Source: Nonomuraea soli
GTDB lineage: Bacteria; Actinomycetota; Actinomycetes; Streptosporangiales; Streptosporangiaceae
Reading direction: 5' to 3'
NCBI RefSeq assembly: GCF_013761175.1
Contig: NZ_JACDUR010000008.1
Location: 124,001 to 188,000, forward strand
DNA length: 64,000 bases
Made by a program: the position numbers and the translations under genes. Shown one piece after another: positions 19,182 to 27,252 of this stretch; positions within the stretch are counted from its first letter, which is position 1, and the number at the start of each line of letters is the position of its first letter. Under the pieces are notes generated by a model. That model did no database searches. It saw nothing but the letters and a program-made list of their open reading frames with translations, and was not told the origin of the DNA.

Positions 19182-19970
19182 GTGATCCCCTACGACGCGA
19201 TCATCCTCGCCGGCGGCCGGGCCAGGCGGATGGAGGGTGCCGACAAGCCGGGTGAGCTGGTCGGCTCCAGGAGTCTGGTGCGGCGGGTGGCCGATGCGGT
19301 CGCCGACGCGGGCAGGGTGGTCGTCGTGGGCCCCGAGCGGCGGCTCGACGGCGTGCTGTTCACCCGGGAGGATCCGCCCGGTGCGGGCCCGGTGGCGGCG
19401 CTGAGGGCGGCGTTGCCGTTGGTGACGGCGCCGGTGGTGGCGTTGCTGGCGGCCGATCTGCCGTTCCTGCGCGCCGAGCACGTGCGGGCCCTGCGCGCGC
19501 AGGCCGTCCCGCACGCGCTCCTGGTGGACGAGGAGGGCCGCGATCAGTGGCTCGCGGGTGTCTGGGACACCCAGGCGCTCACCGGGGCTCTCAGGGCGTA
19601 TCAGGGCCAAAGCCTCAAGGGGCTCATGGCTCCGCTCAACCCGCGGAGGCTGGCCCTGGAGGGCCGCCCGTGGTTCGACTGCGACACCATCGACGATCTT
19701 CAGGAGGCACGTATGAACGTCCTGGCCGAGTGGACCGCGCTGGCCTGCAAGGAGCTGGGGGTGGACCCGGCGACCGTCGACCGGGATCTGATCCTGGATC
19801 TCACCAAGGACGTCGCCCACGGCGTGGCGCGTCCGGCCGCGCCGCTCACCGCCTACCTGCTCGGTCTGGCCCAGGGCGCCGGCACGGCTCCGGAGGACGC
19901 GGTGGCCAGGCTCACGACGCTGGCCCGCAACTGGGAGCAGGCGACGACGGAGACCCTGACTGACGGCTGA
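19182..19970 (+). CDS. mobA: molybdenum cofactor guanylyltransferase fused to a DUF6457-like domain
   Basis: 262 aa. The N-terminal ~175 residues are a MobA-type nucleotidyltransferase: AIILAGGRARRMEGADKPGE contains the GGxxxRM...DK loop, followed by EDPPGAGPVAALRAALP and LLAADLPFL. It attaches GMP to molybdopterin. The last ~80 residues (MNVLAEWTALACKELGVDP, LTDLxKDVAHGVARPAAPL) match the small helical DUF6457 found near Moco genes, here fused. GTG 19182 is chosen because the family begins at this point; the adjacent ATG (19180) reads straight into TGA. Supports NasA maturation. Confidence 0.9.
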   Translation: MIPYDAIILAGGRARRMEGADKPGELVGSRSLVRRVADAVADAGRVVVVGPERRLDGVLFTREDPPGAGPVAALRAALPLVTAPVVALLAADLPFLRAEHVRALRAQAVPHALLVDEEGRDQWLAGVWDTQALTGALRAYQGQSLKGLMAPLNPRRLALEGRPWFDCDTIDDLQEARMNVLAEWTALACKELGVDPATVDRDLILDLTKDVAHGVARPAAPLTAYLLGLAQGAGTAPEDAVARLTTLARNWEQATTETLTDG

Positions 19971-20054
19971 GACCTCACGAAACTCCAGCCGTCAAGCGGA
20001 ACCTGAAGATTGGCTGTGAGTTTTCTGTGCGCGACCCTGTAAACGATTTCGGGA

Positions 20055-20085
20055 AAGTGTCCCTACCAGGACTTCTTGGACACTT
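20055..20085. other. stem-loop between mobA and the 6C-like RNA
   Basis: AAGTGTCC (20055-20062) pairs with GGACACTT (20078-20085) around a 15-nt loop. TTTCG/CGAAA (20047-20051, 20093-20097) could extend the fold. It may be a terminator for mobA, but there is no T tract. Confidence 0.4.
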
Positions 20086-20104
20086 CGTCTAACGAAATAT
20101 TCCG

Positions 20105-20224
20105 TAAAAAAGGGCGACGCCGGGTGGTTACGGGGGCAAACCACCCGGCGTCGCGTCATCGGCGTTCCGACGGGGGCCCGGAACGCCGGCACCAGTGCTC
20201 CGACGGGGGACCGGAGCACTTGGC
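20105..20224 (-). ncRNA. 6C-like small RNA with three C-rich-loop hairpins
   Basis: Read on the minus strand, three successive perfect stems have different sequences but the same loop motif CCCCCGT. The stems are 9 bp (20220-20212 with 20202-20194), 10 bp (20188-20179 with 20169-20160) and 14 bp (20154-20141 with 20127-20114). The last stem is followed by CCC and six T residues (20111-20106), making an intrinsic terminator. Covarying stems with constant C-rich loops match the actinobacterial 6C RNA family (scr3559 of Streptomyces, B11 of mycobacteria), usually described with two such loops. Length about 120 nt; the 5' end is inferred from the promoter. Known 6C RNAs act on mRNAs through their C-rich loops. 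Confidence 0.8.
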
Positions 20225-20229
20225 TAAAG

Positions 20230-20259
20230 CGTACACCTACAACCCGTGGGATGCGTCAA
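20230..20259 (-). promoter_or_regulatory. candidate promoter of the 6C-like RNA
   Basis: On the minus strand TTGACG (20259-20254) is followed after 18 bp by TGTACG (20235-20230); TACGCT two bases further is an alternative -10. Transcription would begin about 20221-20224, just before the first C-loop hairpin. The -35 lies 8 bp past the stop codon of the DUF3099 gene on the same strand. Confidence 0.6.
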
Positions 20260-20266
20260 GACTTAG

Positions 20267-20590
20267 TCACGACCCGATCTCGCGTCGATGGCGTGGTATC
20301 TCGCTTTGGTTAGCTTCCGGTGTGTGAAACGTCGGGGGAGGGACATCATTGCCCCTCTCGTTCGCCCCGATAACGGCTATGTACGGCAAAAAGATCGCAC
20401 CCGCGATGAACAGCAAGCGGTACGGCCACGGCAACGGCAGCACGACCGCGAGGATCAGGCAGAGCGTCCGGATGCCCATCTGGACGAGGTAACGCTTCTC
20501 CCTGCGGCCGATGTCGTCGGTCAGCGACGCCTGAGCGTCCGTCACCTGATGGACGACCGGTTTCCTGCGCCAGCCCTTCACATCTTTCAC
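20267..20590 (-). CDS. DUF3099 domain-containing membrane protein
   Basis: 107 aa. The DUF3099 core reads VTDAQASLTDDIGRREKRY, then two hydrophobic segments (MGIRTLCLILAVVLPLPW and LLFIAGAIFLPYIAVIGAN) and a hydrophilic tail. The family is actinobacteria-specific and of unknown function. GTG 20590 is chosen; GTG 20581 is an equally possible start. The frame is open further upstream only as a shadow of the divergent lipoprotein gene. The 6C-like RNA follows immediately downstream. Confidence 0.85.
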   Translation of the reverse strand: MKDVKGWRRKPVVHQVTDAQASLTDDIGRREKRYLVQMGIRTLCLILAVVLPLPWPYRLLFIAGAIFLPYIAVIGANERGNDVPPPTFHTPEANQSEIPRHRREIGS

Positions 20591-20613
20591 CCTACGCCTC
20601 ACCCGCGACCGTG

Positions 20614-20639
20614 CCGATACGACCCTTCGAACGTATCGG
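20614..20639. promoter_or_regulatory. palindrome between divergent DUF3099 and lipoprotein genes
   Basis: CCGATACG (20614-20621) and CGTATCGG (20632-20639) are perfect inverted arms around a 10-bp centre containing TTCGAA. It sits in the 112-bp divergent gap, where an operator would be expected. No regulator is identified. Confidence 0.45.
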
Positions 20640-20702
20640 GCGCCCGCGGTGGTCCCCGTCGCGGGCTTCCTGGTTCGGCCGCGGGATGAAACACTCGGGA
20701 AC

Positions 20703-21719
20703 GTGAGGCTTCGCCGTACTGCCGCCGCGCTCGCGTCAGCCGTCCTGGCCCTGTCGGCGTGCGCGCCATCCGTCCAACAGCCACCCGCGCCCGCGCAGCA
20801 GGCGGACCGGCCCGCCAAGGCCGCCGGGCTGCTCAAGCAGACAGCCGAGCAGATGACCCGCACCTGGAAGAGCCTGCGCCAGCTCGACGACATGCCCATG
20901 TACGAGATGACCTACCACGGCGGCTACGACGCCGAGGCGCCGCTGTCGCCGGACGAACTGGCCCGCGACCAGGACGGCTGGGCGTGCTCGCTGTTCGTCA
21001 GGAAGACCGCCAAGGGCCTGGAGTACGGCCGCAACTTCGACTGGAACCCCAACCCGGCCATGGTCGTGCGCGCCGACCCGCCCGACGGGTACGCCTCCCT
21101 GTCGGTGGTCGACGTCTTCTACGTCCTCGGCGACCGCGACCCCGCCGACCTCACGCTCCCGTCCGACCGCCGCCGCCTGGCCCACGCGGTCCTGGCGCCC
21201 TTCGACGGCATGAACGAGAAGGGCCTGGCGATCGGCCTGGCCTCCACCCCGACCGTCGAGCTCCCGCCCGCCGCGGGCAAGCCGACCGTGTCGGACCTGC
21301 GCATCATCCGGCTGGTGCTCGACCGCGCCGCCACCGTCGACGAGGCCGTCGCCCTCATGCGCCGCTACACCCTCGACTTCGGCGGCGGCCCCCAGGTGCA
21401 CTACCTGATCGCCGACCGGACCGGCCGCTCGGTCGTGGTGGAGTACGACAAGGGCGGGCTGAACGTGGTCGAGGACAAGATCCTGACCAACATCACCATG
21501 ATCGGCACCCAGCAGTCCGACCGCCTGGCCGACCGCCGTTACCGAACCCTGGCCGAGGGCTTGCCGACGGGCGCGAGCGGGATGGAGCTCCTCGGCAGGG
21601 TCGCCCAGGGCCACACCCGCTGGAGCATCGTCTACGACCTCGAACGGCTGACCGCCGACCTGGTCACGATCATGCGCTGGGAGCGCGTGCACAAGCTCAC
21701 CCTCGCCGGCGCCACCTGA
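20703..21719 (+). CDS. lipoprotein, linear amide C-N hydrolase / acyl-transferase-like (Ntn fold)
   Basis: 338 aa. The N-terminus is a lipoprotein signal with lipobox LSAC and Cys20 as the lipidated residue. The rest matches the choloylglycine-hydrolase/acyl-CoA:6-aminopenicillanate acyltransferase superfamily: WACSLFVRKTAKGLEYGRNF has the candidate nucleophile Cys followed by the GRNFDW motif, and FDGMNEKGLAIGLAS and VHYLIADRTGRSVVVEY follow. In most relatives the nucleophilic Cys becomes N-terminal by processing; here it lies ~95 residues in, so cleavage would be needed. Substrate unknown. Confidence 0.82.
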   Translation: MRLRRTAAALASAVLALSACAPSVQQPPAPAQQADRPAKAAGLLKQTAEQMTRTWKSLRQLDDMPMYEMTYHGGYDAEAPLSPDELARDQDGWACSLFVRKTAKGLEYGRNFDWNPNPAMVVRADPPDGYASLSVVDVFYVLGDRDPADLTLPSDRRRLAHAVLAPFDGMNEKGLAIGLASTPTVELPPAAGKPTVSDLRIIRLVLDRAATVDEAVALMRRYTLDFGGGPQVHYLIADRTGRSVVVEYDKGGLNVVEDKILTNITMIGTQQSDRLADRRYRTLAEGLPTGASGMELLGRVAQGHTRWSIVYDLERLTADLVTIMRWERVHKLTLAGAT

Positions 21720-21751
21720 GGGCACGCGGCGGACCGCTCCGCCGCGTGCCC
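21720..21751. terminator. bidirectional hairpin terminator between convergent genes
   Basis: A 14-bp perfect stem (GGGCACGCGGCGGA at 21720-21733 with 21738-21751) and a 4-nt loop, starting one base after the lipoprotein stop and 18 bp from the tldE-like stop. No T run. Confidence 0.7.
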
Positions 21752-21769
21752 CCGCTGATCGATCCGGGG

Positions 21770-23136
21770 TCAGCTCGCCTGGCTCACCGTCGACATGTTG
21801 AAGTCGGGCACGCGCAGCGCGGGCATGACCGTGCGGGTGAAGTAGTCGTTCCACTCGCGCGGCAGCGTCGGCTCGCTCCTGCCCACCTCGGTGACGCGCC
21901 CCAGCAGGTCGACCGGGCTCTCGTTGAAGCGGTAGTTGTTGACCTCGCCCACCACGGTGCCGTTCTCCACCAGGTACACGCCGTCGCGGGTGAGCCCGGT
22001 CAGCAGGAGCGTCTGCGGGTCGACCGTGCGGATGTACCACAGGCAGGTCAGCAGCAGCCCGCGCTCGGTGGAGGCGATCATCTCCTCCAGCGACCTGCCG
22101 CCCTCGGGACCGGACATCAGCAGGTTGTCGATGCCCGGCGTCACCGGCAGGCCGCTCGCCGCGGCCGAGTGCCTGGTCTGCTGCAGCGCCCGGAGCTCGC
22201 CGTCGGCGATCCAGTCGGTGGCGGACAGCGGCAGGCCGTTGTCGAAGACCGACGAGTCGCGGCCCGAGGCGTGCACGACGTTGAACGGCGCGCACTCCAG
22301 CCCGGCCGCGGCCGGGTCGCTGTACAGGCGCACCGGCAGCGGCGAGAGCCGCTCGCCGACGCGCGTGCCGCCGCCGGCCTTGCTGAAGACGCTCTGCCCG
22401 TCGACGGCGTCACGCGCGCCCGCCGACCAGTACATGTAGATCATCAGGTCGGCCACCGCGCTCGGCGGCAGCAGCGTCTCGTAGCGCCCGGCGGGCAGCT
22501 CGACGCGGGTGCGCGCCCACTCCAGGCGCGTGGCCAGCGCCTCGTCGAGGGCGAACACGTCGACGTCGGTGAAGTCGCGGGTGTGCACGCCCGTCCAGGC
22601 CGAGCGCTTGAGGTCGGCGGACTTGCCGTTGAGCTCCAGCCGCCCGGTCGGCTGGTCGTGGCGCAGCCGCAGCCCGCTGGAGGTGCCGACGAAGGTCGAG
22701 GTGACGATGTGCTCGGCGAAGCCGTACAGCCTCCTGCCGCCGGCCTCGGCCGCCGCGAACGCGCGCCCGAGCGCCGGGGCGAAGCTCTCGAACACCTCGA
22801 TGCCGGTCGGCTCGACCGGCCGCGCCCACCCGGGCGACTGCTCGCCGCCGGACACCAGCGGCCCCGCGTCGTCGGCCGGCTGGGCCTCCCGCGCGGCCCG
22901 GTCGGCCGCCGCGACCAGCTCCTCGAGCTGGTCCTCCCGTACGGCGGAGCGCGACACCACGGCGGCAGAGCGCCCCACCACCGAGATCACGGTGACGCGG
23001 GTCGACTCGGTGGTGCCGTTGGTGGTCAGCGTGTTGCCCGCGAAGCGCAGGTTGGCGGTGGAGGTGTGCTCGGCGATGACCACGCAGTCATCGGCGCGCG
23101 ACAGCTCCAGAGCCTTCTCGACCATCCCCTGGGAGC

Positions 23137-23140
<4 letters not shown>
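21770..23140 (-). CDS. TldE/PmbA-type subunit of the TldD-TldE metallopeptidase
   Basis: 456 aa, U62 family. It has the family opening (LSRADDCVVIAEHTSTANL, FAGNTLTTNG) and LPAGRYETLLPPSAVADLM. It lacks the HExxxH zinc motif, as expected for the TldE partner, which shapes the active site while TldD supplies the zinc. The complex degrades unfolded peptides and trims some RiPP leaders in other bacteria. GTG start at 23140 overlaps the tldD stop by 4 bp (GTGA), so the pair is translationally coupled. Confidence 0.9.
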
Positions 23141-24630
<1,490 letters not shown>

Positions 24631-24707
24631 GCCCACGATCCTAACGGTGGGATCTTGTCCCACCCGGACAACTGGTTACCGGTGGGTAGCAGATAGCGTC
24701 TGGACCT

Positions 24708-25403
24708 ATGGCACGCTCCGTACTCGTCACCGGCGGCAATCGCGGCATCGGGCTCGCGATCGCCCGCGAACTGGCCGCGAACGGCGACTCCGTCGCCGTC
24801 ACCTACCGCTCGGGCGAACCCCCCGAGGGCCTGTTCGGCGTCCGTTGCGACGTGACCAGCAGCGAAGACGTCGACGCCGCCTTCGCCAAGGTCGAGGCCG
24901 AGCAGGGCCCCGTCGAGGTGCTGGTGTCCAACGCCGGCATCACCAAGGACACCCTGCTGGCGATGATGAAGGAGGAGACCTTCACCGAGGTCGTCGACGC
25001 CAACCTGACCGGCGCCTACCGGGTCGCCAAGCGGGCGATCCGTCCGATGATGAAGCTCAAGCGGGGGCGCATCATCCTCATCTCCTCGGTCGTGGGCCTT
25101 TCCGGCCAGGCCGGGCAGGCCAACTACGCCGCCTCCAAGGCCGGCCTGGTGGGCTTCGGCAGGTCCCTGGCGCGCGAGTACGGCTCGCGTGGCATCACCG
25201 TCAACGTGGTCGCGCCCGGTTTCGTCAAGACCGACATGACCGCCGAGCTCGACGGCGAGTCCATCGTCAAGAACATCCCGCTAGGCCGCCAGGCCGAGGC
25301 GGCGGAGATCGCGCGCGTCGTGCGCTTCCTGGCCAGTGACGACGCCTCCTACATCACCGGCGCGGTCATCCCCGTCGACGGCGGCCTGGGAATGGGGCAC
25401 TGA
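24708..25403 (+). CDS. fabG: 3-oxoacyl-ACP reductase FabG
   Basis: 231 aa short-chain dehydrogenase. NADPH motif VTGGNRGIGLAIA at the N-terminus, NAG (VLVSNAGITKD), and the catalytic Ser-Tyr-Lys set in ISSVVGLSGQAGQANYAASK. It ends FLASDDASYITGAVIPVDGG, typical of FabG/MabA. Reduces 3-oxoacyl-ACP in fatty-acid elongation. It lies 2 bp before fabI, the same order as mabA-inhA in mycobacteria. Divergent from tldD with a 77-bp gap. Confidence 0.93.
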   Translation: MARSVLVTGGNRGIGLAIARELAANGDSVAVTYRSGEPPEGLFGVRCDVTSSEDVDAAFAKVEAEQGPVEVLVSNAGITKDTLLAMMKEETFTEVVDANLTGAYRVAKRAIRPMMKLKRGRIILISSVVGLSGQAGQANYAASKAGLVGFGRSLAREYGSRGITVNVVAPGFVKTDMTAELDGESIVKNIPLGRQAEAAEIARVVRFLASDDASYITGAVIPVDGGLGMGH

Positions 25404-25405
25404 TC

Positions 25406-26170
25406 ATGGGAATCCTCGACGGCAAGCGCATCCTGGTGACCGGTGTCCTCACCGACGCCTCCATCGCCTTCAACGTCGCCAAGATCGCGCAGGAGGAGGG
25501 CGCCCAGGTCGTGCTGACCGGCTTCGGCCGCCTCAGCCTGGTCGAGCGCATCGCCAAGCGGCTGCCCCAGCCCGCGCCGGTGCTGGAGCTCGACGTGCAG
25601 AACACCGACCACCTCGACAGCCTGGCCGCCCGCGTCGGCGAGCACGTCGACGGGCTCGACGGCGTCGTGCACTCCATCGGCTTCGCCCCGCAGAGCGCCC
25701 TGGGCGGCAACTTCCTCAACACCTCGTGGGAGGACGTCGCCACGGCCCTGCACGTGTCGACCTACTCCTTCAAGTCGCTCGCCGTGGCCTGCCTGCCCCT
25801 GATGAAGGAGGGCGGCTCGGTCGTCGGCCTCGACTTCGACGCCACCAAGGCCTGGCCGGTCTACGACTGGATGGGCGTGGCCAAGGCGGGCCTGGAGTCG
25901 GCCAACCGTTACCTCGCCCGCGACCTGGGCAAGCAGGGCATCCGCGTCAACCTGGTTTCGGCCGGTCCGCTGCGCACCATGGCCGCCAAGTCCATCCCGG
26001 GCTTCAAGGAGTTCGAGGACAGCTGGCCCGAGAAGGCCCCGCTCGGCTGGGATCTGGCTGACACCGTCCCGGCCGCCAAGGCCGTCGTGGCGCTGATGTC
26101 CGACTGGTTCCCCGCCACCACGGGCGAGATCGTCCACGTCGACGGCGGCGTGCACGCCATCGGCGCCTGA
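25406..26170 (+). CDS. fabI: enoyl-ACP reductase FabI (InhA-like)
   Basis: 254 aa. An atypical SDR with the glycine motif spread as ILVTGVLTDASIAFNVAKIA. The catalytic YxxMxxxK is visible as YDWMGVAKAGLESANRYLAR, followed by SAGPLRTMAAKSIPGF, closely like InhA. Reduces the enoyl-ACP double bond with NADH. Co-transcribed with fabG two bases upstream. The family is the target of triclosan and, in mycobacteria, isoniazid. Confidence 0.94.
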   Translation: MGILDGKRILVTGVLTDASIAFNVAKIAQEEGAQVVLTGFGRLSLVERIAKRLPQPAPVLELDVQNTDHLDSLAARVGEHVDGLDGVVHSIGFAPQSALGGNFLNTSWEDVATALHVSTYSFKSLAVACLPLMKEGGSVVGLDFDATKAWPVYDWMGVAKAGLESANRYLARDLGKQGIRVNLVSAGPLRTMAAKSIPGFKEFEDSWPEKAPLGWDLADTVPAAKAVVALMSDWFPATTGEIVHVDGGVHAIGA

Positions 26171-26202
26171 CCCCGGCCCTACCCGCCGACCGCCCGCCGC
26201 CG

Positions 26203-26967
26203 TCACACCCGGCGTGGCGGGCCGTCGCCCGACGCCGTCACGGTCACCCCGAAGTCCTGACAGGTGCCCGCCGGGTCGGCCGTGGCCACCGGGCAGGCAC
26301 CCACCAGCATGGCCCCTCTGGCCAGCACCAGGCAGCCGAGGGTGGCCAGCGCGGCGTCGATCGGGCACGTCGCCAGCACCACGTCGGAGGCGTCCAGCCC
26401 GACCGGGCGGTCCAGTTCGGCCATGCGCGCCAGCATGCCGGCGTGCGTCACGGCCACGCCGTCGCGCAGCACCATCGCCACCTGGCCGCGGGGATCGACC
26501 TCGGGTAGCGCCACCGGCGCCAGCGCGAGCAGCTCGGCGAAGTCCAGCGTGCCGTCAGCCGGGCCGAAACACACGACCTGGCGCACCCGCGAGGCGTCGG
26601 CCGCCCTCAGCGCCGCGGGCGCCAGGTCCTGGGTGACGAACAGCGTGCGCGCGTCCCACGAGCGCAGCAGCCGTACGACCTCCTCCACCGGCAGGCGCGG
26701 GTCGATCGGCGCGGCGATCCCGCCCGCGGCGATCGCGGTGTGCACGGCCAGCGTCTGCGTGGTCGCGTTGCCCGCCAGGACGCCGACCACCTGGTCGGGC
26801 CTGGCCCCCCGGCGGACCAGCCCGGAGGCGGCCGCGGCGACCTCGGCGGCGAGCCTGCGGTAGCCGTACACCCGTCCGCCGTGCAGGTCGACGAGCGCCG
26901 GCCGGTCACCGTGTGCGGTGGCGGCGCCGAAGACCTCGTGCGTCAGGGTGGGGGTGGCGACGTCCAT
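26203..26967 (-). CDS. truncated AMP-binding (acyl-CoA synthetase-like) protein
   Basis: 254 aa, about half the usual ~500 aa of ANL-superfamily enzymes. The N-terminal subdomain is recognisable: FGAATAHGDRPALVDLHGGR, YGYRRLAAEVAAAASGLVRR, VVGVLAGNATTQTLAVHTAI and GGIAAPIDPRLPVEEVVRLL. The ATP P-loop (TSGTTGxPKG) that should precede VAVTHAGMLA is absent: the text runs VAMVLRDGVAVTHAG. The C-terminal lid domain is missing as well. It cannot be a standard ligase; it may be a degenerate remnant or a regulatory pseudoenzyme. ATG 26967 is chosen because homology begins there. Confidence 0.75.
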   Translation of the reverse strand: MDVATPTLTHEVFGAATAHGDRPALVDLHGGRVYGYRRLAAEVAAAASGLVRRGARPDQVVGVLAGNATTQTLAVHTAIAAGGIAAPIDPRLPVEEVVRLLRSWDARTLFVTQDLAPAALRAADASRVRQVVCFGPADGTLDFAELLALAPVALPEVDPRGQVAMVLRDGVAVTHAGMLARMAELDRPVGLDASDVVLATCPIDAALATLGCLVLARGAMLVGACPVATADPAGTCQDFGVTVTASGDGPPRRV

Positions 26968-27060
26968 GCCACGCACGCTACGGGTGGGGTGCCAGGGGCA
27001 GCATCCGCCGATGTATGCATATCGATGTGTAGGCATGACCACTCCGGCGTCAGGCGGGCG

Positions 27061-27118
27061 GCCGCATGCCGTCGTCGCGGACCCCGCCCCTCCTCGGGGC
27101 GCGACGCCGGCATGCGGC
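27061..27118. other. long imperfect hairpin upstream of the truncated AMP-binding gene
   Basis: The outer arms GCCGCATGCCG (27061-27071) and CGGCATGCGGC (27108-27118) are a perfect 11-bp inverted repeat. Inside, CGTCG/CGACG and CCGCCCC/GGGGCG can continue the stem. The element sits in the 285-bp gap between the LuxR-type gene and the AMP-binding gene. It could terminate the former. Confidence 0.5.
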
Positions 27119-27252
27119 CTTCGGGGCGGCCGGTCCGGTCGGCGTGGGCCTGTGAGGCCCCCTGACCGGCCACTTCCGACACTAGGCGGGCCCGCCGCTC
27201 CTGCCATGCGCCGTGCTGACCATCCGGCCATGCAGGTGGAGGTGTGTACGGC

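Noticed and set aside
20105..20220. The three hairpins as a simple terminator of the DUF3099 gene
   Set aside because: One hairpin with a T run would suffice; three different stems with the same loop motif and a promoter-like sequence upstream fit a separate RNA gene better, though readthrough from DUF3099 is possible.
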